Source: Amphiura filiformis (Eukaryota > Echinodermata > Ophiuroidea > Amphilepidida > Amphiuridae). Taken from it: DNA of 64,000 nt. Each line of letters begins with the position of its first letter. Position 1 is the first letter of the stretch. The notes beneath the pieces were generated by a model. It did no database searches. It worked only from the letters and a program-made list of their open reading frames with translations, and was not told the origin of the DNA. Shown piece by piece: positions 1 through 10,801 of this stretch. Position numbers and translations under genes: made by a program. The stretch covers positions 36,354,965-36,418,964 of the forward strand of contig NC_092628.1 of NCBI RefSeq assembly GCF_039555335.1, read 5' to 3'.

Positions 1-1171
1 AATGGGAAACTTTGATAATTCATAATTCGAAAAGTTTTTGACCGATTTTGACCATTTAACCACCAAAATACTTCTGTTGATTAGTTCTACTCAAAAAACA
101 ATCTTTTGTAGCAATAGGGTCAACATGAAATTTTGATGGTTATCCCTACTTAATGTAATACATTAGAAAAGGCTTAAAAGGCAACTATTAGGCCCTGATT
201 CATATTTAATCATCATTTAGGCCTGTAAATTAGATTGTCTGTGTAAATTTAGCAGGATCCGACTTTTTATGACGACTTTCAAAATGTGTTACATTTCAGA
301 AACACCAAGCTGTTTGTGAGGTGGCGTTAGCTGTAGGCCTATGGGTTATAGGTTGAACTTTTAACAATATTTCTGGAAAAAAATCCTGAAATCCATATAT
401 TAATTTTTACAATGGATGTCGTCATCTGACCTTCTGCTTGCAGAAAGGGGAAGTTTTGAAGAACTGAGTTGTTTTCCCGGCCCATGTCTGTACAGAAAGT
501 CAGTGGGGTTATTTATTGGTGTGCACCCTAAAAGGCCCTTGTCATAACCAATGGTGGCGGCATGATTTTTCCCGTGCATGAGGGTTTAGGGAAAATTAAA
601 TTATATGTCTAAACTTGAGGTTGCATGTGTAAAACATGGTCTTTTTTTAACGCATGTTTGGGGTAGGCCTATTGAAATGATATTTTTTTGGCTTGCACAA
701 TTATGGTAAAGATCCATGTCATACATAAGAGATTATAGGACATACAATACTTGGTAGGCCTAATGATAATGCGTAAACTTTGTACCTGTTAGGGAACTGA
801 AATCAGACTGAAAACACAAACGTCATTCGAGGCTCTGTCTCACCAGTTGCATTTACAAGGCCCTTGTTATAACCAGTGGTGGCGGATGATTTTTTTCTGG
901 GGGAGGGTCACACAAGGTTCTGAACAGAAACGTCACATACGGACCAACCCACACTACCGAGAACCGCGAATGCCGAGAACCGCGAAAGCCGAGAACCGCT
1001 CTAGTTTCAAATTGTTGTTGGAAATTCTTACCAACCAAGAAAATTTTGTTATGGTGATGAATAAAAATTGGGCCAAAAATCTTGTTTTGTATACTTTTAT
1101 ATACTTCAGACCATCAATTTTAGAAGTTATGAGGCCCAATGGTTTCTATAATTCCAGGGTTAAGACCACCC
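1..1171. other. Noncoding A+T-rich DNA, no gene seen
   Basis: No coding frame with recognisable similarity. A short segment near 530-575 recurs in altered form near 856-900 (both contain CCCTTGTNATAACCA), so both are probably remnants of one dispersed repeat. A 16-bp unit (core GAGAACCGCGAA) is repeated about three times at 957-1002. The octamer TAGGCCTA occurs at 334, 664 and 755. The open frames here are short and compositionally ordinary, so I do not call them genes. Confidence 0.7.
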
Positions 1172-1617
1172 TTAAAGCCATATTATAACATTTGCTGGGG
1201 AGAACGCCCTCAAAATATTTTTTAATTCTGGTTTTTACACGATTATAATGTACTTTAGTAAACAAAGATACTCTGCAAAAATCAAGACTTTAGGTGCTGT
1301 GGTTTTGTCAAAATCCGAGATTTTGAATAAAACACAGGAACTGTCGTTTTATTATTACGATGCGATGTTCATAACACATAATATAGTACGCACACGGCGT
1401 GTGGGATACACATACACACACCCCCAGAGGGTCGTACCATATTACAACTGCTGGAGTAACATGCATTGGCGCTAGTAGTAAATTCCAATTTTCAATGTTT
1501 TACCTCACTTGTTCGGCTCAAAATTAAAAGGAGACATATATCCGACAGTAAAAGCTAACATTTCATAGAAAATAAATACTAATCTATATTTACAGAAATG
1601 TTATAATATGGCTTTAA
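1172..1617. mobile_element. TTAA-flanked TIR element (MITE), copy A
   Basis: The element starts TTAAAGCCATATTATAACAT and ends with its exact reverse complement, a 22-bp perfect TIR that includes TTAA at each end. It is 446 bp long and has no transposase frame. TTAA termini are typical of piggyBac-type target sites, so a piggyBac-related nonautonomous element is the best inference. Two diverged relatives are at 35612 and 42885. Confidence 0.85.
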
Positions 1618-1733
1618 TTAAAGCTATTAGGTACCTGAATCACCCAATGTAGTGTTTTTATTGCATTTTAAGTTGCTTGTAGGGTAGTAGTATACACAAG
1701 CGTTGACAAATAATAATAATAAACAAAAATAAT

Positions 1734-2603
1734 TTAAGGGATCTGGAATGAGCTTTTTGAGCGTTTCGACAGTATTTTTTGTGGGACATGAGAGCACATC
1801 AGACATATCGAATTGTATTCTGAATACGAAAAATGTCTTTCTGATACCAAGTAATTTTCATTTTTTGAAATTCACGATATAATACATATTTTATGACAAA
1901 TTATTAAAATTTGATATTTTTCACATTTTTGATATGTATAGCAGTCCTCGAAGTAAATTTTATAAATCTAATGATATATTCTTAAAGTGTATAATATAGT
2001 AGCTAAATGCACAGCTGAAAGAGTGCTCAATACCTAGGTAGAGCAAAAATACATAAATTTCAACACATTTCCATGATATGGGTTGGTACCCTGGGTTTCA
2101 CGTCCGTTTTCTACGGGCGATCATCAGCCAACTGATTATTTCTTTTTTAAACAGCTTGTTACCTTTCTCCTATGATGACAATTCGATATGAGTTCTTAAA
2201 GTGTATGTAGCTGGGAGGAAAAGCCGACGATCAATTGAAAATGTTGACCTTACATATTGAAGATATGGATTTTTTTCCCAAAAAGACCTAATTTTTTTTG
2301 GTGTTTTTGGGAAAAAATTCATATCTTCATTTTCAATTGATCGTCGGCTTTTCATCCCACCTACATACAGTTTATGTACAAATCATCAGATTTGTAAAGT
2401 GTACTTCGAGTACTGTTAAATATCAAAAATATTAATTTTTAATCATTTGCCATAAAATGTGTATTACATTGCGAATTTCAAAAAATCAAAATTACTTGAT
2501 ATCAGAAGGACATTCTTCGTATTCAGAATGCAATTCGATATGTCTGATGTGCTCTAATGTCCCACAATAAATACTGTCCAAACGTTCATACCCCAGCCCT
2601 TAA
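1734..2603. mobile_element. Long fold-back element with TTAA ends, copy 1
   Basis: The left end begins TTAAGGGATCTGGAATGAGC and the right end finishes CCAGCCCTTAA. The two halves are reverse complements over roughly 400 bp, with the turn near 2275-2305, so most of the element is one imperfect hairpin. The left arm holds extra unpaired sequence around 2000-2165. There is no coding capacity. Relatives are at 44178-44699, 50223-50757 and 62783-63112. Confidence 0.85.
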
Positions 2604-2892
2604 AATAAAAATTTAAAAAAAACAACGACCCAAGATTTTTGTGTTTTTTGAGTTGGTCGCATAGTGGAACAAACAATTTTTTTCTTAGCCTAATGAAATT
2701 AAAAATGTCAACAAAATCATAAATGAAATTAAAAATGTCAACAAAATCATAAATACAGAAGGTTTAGATGGTAATTGTATTTAGTTGTACAAGTGCATTA
2801 AAAATTCATAGAAAAGTTGTCACTGGAAAAATTATGTAGGCACGCTTGTTAATGGACTATGAAGGAATTAGTAAATAGTCAAATATGGGGTA
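2604..2892. other. Short noncoding stretch with 30-bp direct duplication
   Basis: A 30-bp unit (core AAAATGTCAACAAAATCATA) occurs twice in a row at about 2693-2752. Nothing else is recognisable. Confidence 0.7.
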
Positions 2893-3096
2893 TATGTGAT
2901 GCGATCAAGCAAAATCAGTCGGAACTCAGAAATATTAAATTTTTAGTTAATTATAGGATAGTAAAAAACAGTTCCAAAGATATGAGCAATTAAAGAGTTT
3001 CTTTTGAGGAAACTAAGGAACTATTTCCTTTGTTTGGCTATATCTCAAAATCAATATTTCCGAGTTCCAACTGATTTTGCTTGAGCGCATCACATA
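2893..3096. mobile_element. TA-flanked MITE, TIR TGTGATGCG
   Basis: TA dinucleotides bracket a 200-bp element with inverted ends of about 42 bp. The left arm contains AAGCAAAATCAGTCGGAACT and the right arm is its near reverse complement. It is noncoding. The TA target site suggests a Tc1/mariner-mobilised element (inference). Confidence 0.85.
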
Positions 3097-3274
3097 TTGT
3101 ATAAATGGCCGGGATAAATGGATTACCATGTTAAAATATAGAATAAAATATTTTGTGACATGATTTTATAGTGTATAAAGTTCTTTCTTATAATATGCAA
3201 CATGTACTGAATACGCACCGCAGGCAATAGAAGTTTGGCAGTTCATAAAAATGCAGAAATATTCTGAATTTATT

Positions 3275-3399
3275 ATTAGGCGGAGGCGCCCTATTTAGCG
3301 TTAGCTTTGGATATTTTCTTTTTCCTCCGACGTGCCCCAGTTAAAAATCAATAAAATAAATGTACAAAGCTAACATTAAATAGGGTGCCTCTGCCTAAT
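3275..3399. mobile_element. Small MITE, TIR ATTAGGCGGAGGC
   Basis: A 125-bp hairpin element. Its left end starts ATTAGGCGGAGGCGCCCTAT and the right end is the near-exact reverse complement, giving arms of about 35 bp around a short unpaired centre. It is noncoding. Confidence 0.85.
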
Positions 3400-4696
3400 T
3401 GTTGGAATTGTAGCTTATAGTAGAGTCATATTCAGGGTTTTTGTGACCGTGAGGCAGAGAAAGGATTGAGGGTTGATATAGGTGCTTTGAGATAATAAAA
3501 ATAAAAATTATTCGCTCCTATGTGGGCTAACTTCAGACAGTAAATCCATAATACAGGAGTCAAAAATGAAAGATGCTTTACTGTTAAATGGACATGAAAC
3601 TATCTGTCTTGTTACAAGGATTATTTGATATCATCAGGACATTCCTCATGTTCAGAATGCAATTTGGTGTTACACTGGTCCATATTAATGTGACATTTTA
3701 AAAAAGACTTCAGACTTGCAATGCATGAGTGGGAGTCTCAGGGGGGTGTCATCTTTTGTAGGACTTCATTTATTTATCAGTTTCATTTTTTGGGATATTT
3801 TACTCTCCTACGCAACTTGCAAGCTTTTTCAGTATGATCAATAACTGAATTTAAATAAATTAAATAAAAATGAGTTTGAAAAGGAGTCTTTTGGTGACAG
3901 TGATGCTGAAATTGGGAACCTCAACCAATTCTACCCTCCTCTATCTACTCTCATTCCGGGCTCATTCCTCTCCACTTAGCTGGGATTTTTTCCGGGGGCA
4001 AGTCTGTATGGGGGGGGCTCAAATCCACCAAACAAAAATGGGGGTAGGTGCGGGTGGTGCGACATCGAAAAGAAAGTGTACTTTCGGAGTAAAAATATCA
4101 AAGAAAAATAAAAAACAAAGGAAATAAGTGTAAATTTTGCAAATTTTATACAGTACATGGCCCAAGAGTGAAAATGGTAAACTGGGTTATTACTTTTTCA
4201 AAGAAATTGCGCGCTCCACAAGACAAATTTGCTTTTTTATTACTAATTGGTCTTAATAGAAATGAATTTTGGCCCTAATTCTTACTAATTTCTTGGCTAA
4301 AGTGCGCGCTAAAAATTTCCAATTTCAGACAATTTTAGCCGAAAATGAAGGTAAATTTATGTAAATGCCAGTGTGCGCGAAGCGCGCAAAATTGTGCAAT
4401 GTTACCATATTTTGGTCCAAAAACATGGTGTTTTGGGGAACATACATTAGGCAATTTTAGGTGCCCTGGGCCTGGACCCATCTGGTTTAATGGTAAATCC
4501 GGCTCTAGGTTTGAAATAGCTCAATGGTAAATGACTAAATCGGCCAATTTTGTGTCGATACTGACTTTCGGTTGGTGCATGCAATAAAAGAAACATGATG
4601 TACACAGCCTTCTTTTTCGCCCGGAGGGGGGGGGGCACAACCCACTTTGGTGGTGACGCGTATGTAGGGCTGTTAAGACCCCCTTTTTCAGCTCGC
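3400..4696. other. Noncoding DNA, no gene seen
   Basis: No recognisable gene. Positions 3620-3670 resemble a fragment of the TTAA fold-back family (the GATATCA...GGACATTC...TCAGAATGCAATT order is preserved). Frames at 3870-4127 and 4345-4530 are short, G-rich or repeat-derived, and not convincing. Confidence 0.6.
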
Positions 4697-4804
4697 TGTC
4701 ACCCAAAGACCCCATATTTTTTTCCGAACACATTCTTTGTCTTCAAGAACTGTCACCCAAAGACCCCATATTTTTTTCCGAACACATTTTTTGTCTTCAA
4801 GAAC
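4697..4804. repeat. 54-bp direct tandem duplication
   Basis: Two nearly identical 54-bp units start TGTCACCCAAAGACCCCATA and end CTTTGTCTTCAAGAAC. Degenerate relatives containing CTCACCCANTGACCCCATA follow at about 4900-4990, and the unit's tail recurs near 5161. Confidence 0.85.
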
Positions 4805-5560
4805 TCAACTATTTCAACGGAAATTTGATCAGTGTTCCGAGGTTTTTGTGGCGCTGTTTCGGCTCTCACCCGAAGATTCCATTTAAAAAACAGGGCATGT
4901 TCTCACCCAATGACCCCATATTTTTCACATTTTGCTCTCACCGAATGCTAAAAATCATGCTCTCACCCATTGACCCCATATTTTTTACATCCGAATGCCC
5001 CTTACTGGGAAAGTGCCAGGCCTACACCTATATCCATTTCATATTGAAGTGCACCCCCCCCTCGGGCTTACTCGACTTTTCTTTTTGGGTTGGCCCTTTT
5101 ATTGTTTTATCATTTAGTCAGGTGCTCAAGTTTGTGCAATTAGCATTTCAAAAGCTTTCCATTTCTTTGTCTTCAAGAACTCAACTATATTGTCGAGTAT
5201 TGATAATAATCGTATGGAACTACATATTGTATGGATTCCCTCTCTCCCTCTTTTCTCTTTTTCCCCTGCACGGGGGGTGGGGGGGGGGGCAAATAGAAAA
5301 TTTTTGCCAGGCGAAGTTATTGATAATAACTGTAGTATTGCATATCGTATGGATTCCCCATCTCCCCCATCTCTCTTCTCTCAAACGGTGCCCAAAAATC
5401 GCTTGCCCTCCCCTTTTGACTTGCCAAAATCGCTTGACCCCCCTTTCGACCTGCCAAAAAATGCTTGCCCTTCCCCCCTTTTGGCCTGCCAAAAAATCTC
5501 CCCTCCCTATAATTTACCACCCCGGGGGTACACATAATTCATTGCACCACCCCTTATGAT
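4805..5560. repeat. C-rich low-complexity tract
   Basis: Degenerate direct repeats and pyrimidine-rich runs such as CTTGCCCTCCCC alternate with CTGCCAAAAAAT-type motifs at 5395-5500, with a G run near 5270-5290. A long open frame crosses this tract on the plus strand. Its composition is proline- and leucine-rich and simply mirrors the repeats, so I do not treat it as a gene. Confidence 0.65.
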
Positions 5561-6000
5561 AAAGGTGCGCCGTGATTGGTTGCTGACCTGCGCAGTATGG
5601 CATTTTTGGTCTGATTGACAGGACGTCATACGCAAATAATTTTAATTCACTGGTCTTCCGCCTCATCAATTTAACATCATGAATAAGACCCAATGTTCAA
5701 CTTCATTTAACCAAATTAATTAGCGGTATTAGGCCCTTGTGCAAATTTTCGCGCGTTCCACGCGCAATTATTTCAACTGGGGGGGTCATGCAACGCATCC
5801 AATATGCTCTCAGACCAGACGCGTCCCTTTTAAAGGGATTTTTTACCTATCGATGTTTGTTTACATTTTGTCTTCACCTTTGACATTGCGTTGACGATGT
5901 CACAAAACAGGTCAAAAGTCAATTTAATAATATGGCATCTTGAATATTTTTCACACAACATAATGAAAATCGGTACGAATATCTTTATTTCTTGGCATTA
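5561..6000. other. Noncoding DNA, nothing recognised
   Basis: No gene, RNA or repeat that I can identify. Confidence 0.6.
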
Positions 6001-6061
6001 AGGGACCGTTCACAAACACTTGTAAGGGGGGGGCCTGATGCAAAAGGGGGGGCCCTGAAAT

Positions 6062-7050
6062 TTTTTAAACATGCTTAACTTCATTACTTTTAGTATACGC
6101 AAAACCTCCAAAATCGGAGTTTTTGCGCCCGTCGCAAAACCTCCGATATTGGAGTTTTTGCGTATCAAAACTAATATTATAATAAATGTTTAAACATGCT
6201 TAACTTCATTACTTTTAGTATACGCAAAACCTCCAAAATCGGAGTTTTTGCGCCCGTCGCAAAACCTCCGATATTGGAGTTTTGCGTATCAAACTAATGT
6301 TATAAAAATTGTTTAAACATGCTTAACTTCATTACTTTTAGTATACGCAAAACCTCCAAAATCGGAGTTTTTGTGCCCGTCGCAAAACCTCCGATATTTT
6401 TGTTTGTGGCGCATCGACCACTGATGTTATAAAAATTGTTTAAACATGCTTACCTTCATTACTTTTAGTAATAGTATACGCAAAAACTCCAAAATCGGAA
6501 AACCTCCATTTTTTAAATTGAATATAATCGGACCCCTTGAAACGTCGATAATGTATTCAAGTCATTACAATTGAGAAATCTTTTGTCGGTATATGTGATG
6601 CAACCTCATTGAAACCTCAATAATATATTCAAGTCATTGCAATTGGGACATCATTTGTCAATATACGTGTGATCTGCCGACAATAAACACCGCTAATGAG
6701 TTTCCTATTCATCTTGGCTTATCTTATAGGAGAGTAAGACGCTCTTTATGGGATTAGCTTATAAGACGCTCTTTATGGCAACAATTATTCCTACTTTACC
6801 CAAGGTTATTTAGGATAAGCCAAAGTTTATCGACGTTCTTTTGAATTAGTCATTCATGCAGCACTTTTAAGTTTCATGAAAGTTTTGGCAAATATAAAAA
6901 GAAAGGGGAAATATTGTTAAGATTTAACCAAAAAAATAATGATAAATAAAGGATAATAAAACATATTTCAAGTTGAATTAAATGGTGGATTTGCGTATCC
7001 ACACGAATAGCATAATTATATATTTAAACTTCCGAAATGTAATATACTTT
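6062..7050 (+). repeat. Higher-order repeat block 1 (dyad subrepeats plus spacer)
   Basis: About 990 bp. It contains three complete subrepeats of about 123 bp and one truncated one, beginning near 6066, 6187, 6312 and 6440, followed by about 550 bp of unique A+T-rich spacer. Each subrepeat carries short dyads of the form CGCAAAACCTCC...GGAGTTTTTGCG. The whole block is repeated directly at 7051-8040. Confidence 0.8.
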
Positions 7051-8040
7051 TAAACATGCTTAATCTTAATTACTTTTAGTATACGCAAAACCTCCAAAAT
7101 CGGAGTTTTTGCGCCCGTCGCAAAACCTCCGATATTGGAGTTTTTGCGTATCAAAACTAATGTTATAAAAATTGTTTAAACATGCTTAACTTCATTACTT
7201 TTAGTATACGCAAAACCTCCAAAATCGGAGTTTTTGCGCCCGTCGCAAAACCTCCGATATTGGAATTTTGCGTATCAAAACTAATATTATAATAAATGTT
7301 TAAACATGCTTAACTTCATTACTTTTAGTATACGCAAAACCTCCAAAATCGGAGTTTTTGCGCCCGTCGCAAAACCTCCGATATTGGAGTTTTTGCGTAG
7401 GCCCCCTATCAAAACTAATGTTATAAAATTGTTTAAACATGCTTAATCTTAATTACTTTTAGTAATAGTATACGCAAAAACTCCAAAATCGGAAAACCTC
7501 CATTTTTTAAAATTGAATATATCGGACCCCTTGAAACGTCGATAATGTATTCAAGTCATTACAATTGAGAAATCTTTTGTCGGTATATGTGATGCAACCT
7601 CATTGAAACCTCAATAATATATTCAAGTCATTGCAATTGGGATATCATTTGTCAATATACGTGTGATCTGCCGACAATAAACACCGCTAATGAGTTTCCT
7701 ATTCACCTTGGCTTATCTTATAGGAGAGTAAGACGCTCTTTATGGGATTAGCTTATAAGACGTTCTTTATGGCAACAATTATTCCTACTTTACCCAAGGT
7801 TATTTAGGATAAGCCAAAGTTTATCGACGTTCTTTTGAATTAGTCATTCATGCAGCACTTTTAAGTTTCATGAAAGTTTTGGCAAATATAAAAAGAAAGG
7901 GGAAATATTGTTAAGATTTAACAAAAAAATAATGATAAATAAAGGATAATAAAACATATTTCAAGTTGAATTAAATGGTGGATTTGCGTATCCACACGAA
8001 TAGCATAATTATATATTTAAACTTCCGAAATGTAATATAC
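7051..8040 (+). repeat. Higher-order repeat block 2
   Basis: A near-identical direct copy of the preceding 990 bp: dyad subrepeats near 7051, 7178, 7300 and 7433, then the same spacer (for example GGCTTATCTTATAGGAGAGT near 7710, as near 6717). A short insertion, GGCCCCC, interrupts one subrepeat near 7400. Confidence 0.8.
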
Positions 8041-8043
8041 TTT

Positions 8044-8175
8044 TAAACATGCTTAATCTTAATTACTTTTAGTATACGCAAAACCTCCAAAATCGGAGTT
8101 TTTGCGCCCGTCGCAAAACCTCCGATATTGGAGTTTTTGCGTATACTAAAAGTAATTAAGATTAAGCATGTTTAA
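8044..8175. repeat. 131-bp near-perfect palindrome where the array changes orientation
   Basis: Forward subrepeat sequence (AAACATGCTTAATCTTAATT...) meets its own reverse complement (...AATTAAGATTAAGCATGTTT). The arms are about 60 bp and the centre lies near 8110. Upstream subrepeats are all in one direction and downstream ones all in the other. Confidence 0.85.
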
Positions 8176-8860
8176 ACAATTTTTATAACATTAGTTTTGA
8201 TACGCAAAAACTCCGATTTTGGAGTTTTTGCGTATACTAAAAGTAATGAAGATAAGCATGTTTAAACAATTTTTATAACATTAGTTTTGATACGCAAAAA
8301 CTCCAATATCGGAGGTTTTGCGACCGACGCAAAAACTCCGATTTTGGAGTTTTTGCGTATACTAAAAGTAATGAAGTTAAGCATGTTTAAACAATTTTTA
8401 TAACATTAGTTTTGATACGCAAAACTCCAATATCGGAGGTTTTAGACGGGCGCAAAAACTCCGATTTTGGAGTTTTTGCGTATACTAAAAGTAATGAAGT
8501 TAAGCATGTTTAAACAATTTTTATAACATTAGTTTTGATACGCAAAAAACTCCAATATCGGAGGTTTTGCGATGGGCGCAAAAACTCCGATTTTGGAGTT
8601 TTTGCGTATACTAAAAGTAATGAAGATAAGCATGTTTAAACAATTTTTATAACATTAGTTTTGATACGCAAAACTCCAATATCGGAGGTTTTGCGACGGG
8701 CGCAAAAACTCCGATTTTGGAGGTTTTGCGTATACTAAAAGTAATGAAGTTAAGCATGTTTAAACAATTTTTATAACATTAGTTTTGATACTCCAATATC
8801 GGAGGTTTTGCGACGGGCGCAAAAACTCCGATTTTGGAGGTTTTGCGCACGCTGTGGTGG
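8176..8860 (-). repeat. Inverted array of the dyad subrepeat
   Basis: About six copies of the subrepeat in reverse orientation, repeating about every 120-128 bp, each with CGCAAAAACTCC and GGAGTTTTTGCG or close variants. Degenerate dyads continue to about 9000 with CGCAGAACCTCC variants. Confidence 0.8.
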
Positions 8861-9100
8861 TTTATTAACTATAATAATAGTCACTGTCGTCCATGCGCAA
8901 AACCTCCAAAACCGGAGTTTCTGCGCACGTTATACGCAGAACCTCCGGTTTTGGAGGTTTTGCGCTCGGGCGCAGAACCTCCGGAAATGGAGTAACTTCA
9001 TACCTCCTCCTAAGGGGGGGGGGCCCTGAAAAAAATGGCCACCAATTTTTCTGGAAAAATTGAGTTTATATGCTTTTCTATGGGGTTGACCGATAAATTT

Positions 9101-10118
9101 ACAAGCCGTTCAAACCCAAGGGAACGTCCATTATATATATGAGCCTTATATGGAAGTCACCACTTGACTTCGATTATTCCGTGGTATCAAAAGCCACAAG
9201 TACTTGAGTACCATCACCCACGGTCAGCTGACATTATAAAAATACATTTATTATAAATGAAAATGAATCATGATATTATGATTTTTAAATTTTTTTATAA
9301 AATACAGGAATTATTAGGACTAGAGATTTATCATGTAAAATAATAAACAAAGTCGTCATTTTAATAAATCATGACAAACTTATAAAATTAAAATCATGCT
9401 ACTATGTTAGCCTACAGTGCCATCTAAATAAATTTAAATTAATTCATGAATGATAAATAAATGAAAGTTACCTGAAGAAATTAACAAAAATAAGAACATA
9501 AACAAATAATATATTATACTTAGCTGTACAAATAAACGAAAAGGCCTATAAAAACAAAAAAGATAAAGAAAAAATCTGAAATGAATTCAGTGTATGCCTA
9601 CTTTTTAATTGTATTTTTACAAATTCAAAAATAAGATAGTGATATTAAATAATAAATAGTAATAATAATATTATGTCTAGTAATAATAATAAATAATAAT
9701 AATAATAAAATAATGATTATTATTTATAATAATAATTTAATAATATAATAGTAAAAAATAAAAATAATAGATAATATAAATAAATAATAATAAATAGTAG
9801 TAATATAATATTTAAAAATAATATTGATTACAAAAAAAACATTAAAAAAAAACAACATTCATCGTGTTTATATCGTGTTATTTTTAATAATATTATCAAA
9901 CTTATTTCTCCACTGAAAATCATAAAATAACTGTAAACAATTATAACTAAATATATTATAACTAAATATTATTTAATTGAGTGACAGCCAATCGATCAAA
10001 ACCCATCATAAACATCCAGGCATCCATTGCCAAGACGGCGTAAGAGGATTAGGTAAATAATAACAAAGAACTAGTATTATAATAATAAAGGACGTTCCCT
10101 TGGGTTTGAACGGTTTGT
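9101..10118. mobile_element. Nested A+T-rich TIR element
   Basis: The left end reads ACAAGCCGTTCAAACCCAAG then GGAACGTCC. The right end is its reverse complement (GGACGTTCCCTTGGGTTTGA...), a TIR of about 29 bp. GATAAA precedes the left end within a few bases and follows the right end, consistent with a target duplication. The related 43486-43725 element has continuous sequence at this point, which supports insertion into the outer element. The interior is A+T-rich with no gene. Confidence 0.75.
9649..9818. repeat. Imperfect (AAT)n-type microsatellite
   Basis: About 170 bp composed almost entirely of A and T, with recurrent AATAATAAT and AATAAAT blocks. It lies inside the nested element. Confidence 0.85.
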
Positions 10119-10255
10119 GATAAACATGATAATTTTCATGTCAAAAAGGGGGGCCCTGAAATTTTCGAGGTCTGTAAAGGGGGGCCCCGAAAAATTTTCG
10201 CGATAAATTTTTTTTGCATCAGGCCCCCCCTTACAAGTGTTTGTGAACGGTCCCT

Positions 10256-10801
10256 AACATTCACTTTTAAGGAACGATCTGTGTAAGTTTCAATACAAAT
10301 TAAATAAATTTTATTTATGTGTTAAATTTTGTATGCAACAAATTGCGTAGAAAAGTTCCAATTTGATGTATTATTTGGTAAAAAATTTATTGCGAATGCA
10401 GCATGGCAGTGTGTGAAAAGAACGAAGTAGTATAATTATATGTAAAGTATTATTCAGATTTCCTTTTACAAATTAAGTGTACTGCTAGCCGTCCAGCGCG
10501 TATTATTTTGCACATGGTCCCCCAGACAAACAAGTACCTAAAGTAACCAGTGACTTTGCTTCCGTGAGCAACCGTAGCACGGAGAAATCGTGGCTTTTAT
10601 GTATAATATAAAAAGTAAATGGTACAATGTAGGGTAGCTCAGTTCCTGTAGCCTTCTCCATGCTCCACTCCGTACGAATATTTCGAAAGTCCAAATTTGG
10701 AGAATATCACTCAGTCTGAGCAACCTCGGACTACACGTAAGCTACTAAAGTTTGTTTGATTTATTATATAAATAAGGCTAGTTCGAGTTATGTAAGCTAT
10801 C
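10256..10801. other. Noncoding DNA, nothing recognised
   Basis: No gene, RNA or repeat identified. Frames on the minus strand here have no recognisable similarity. Confidence 0.55.

Larger units (their letters stand above)
6001..10255. mobile_element. 4.25-kb composite TIR element (PIF/Harbinger-like ends)
   Basis: The left end contains GGGACCGTTCACAAACACTT followed by TGTAAGGGGGGG and CTGATGCAAAA. The right end is the reverse complement and finishes AACGGTCCC. TAA lies immediately outside GGGACC on the left and follows GGTCCC on the right, which fits a 3-bp target duplication. PIF/Harbinger elements are known for TWA target sites, so that class is an inference from the ends alone. No transposase is present. 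The interior holds repeat arrays (6062-8860) and a nested element (9101-10118). A 240-bp relative without this cargo is at 43486-43725. Confidence 0.75.

Noticed and set aside
4825-5559. Plus-strand open frame of 244 codons
   Set aside because: It lies in C-rich repeats, its composition follows the repeat, and no domain is recognisable.
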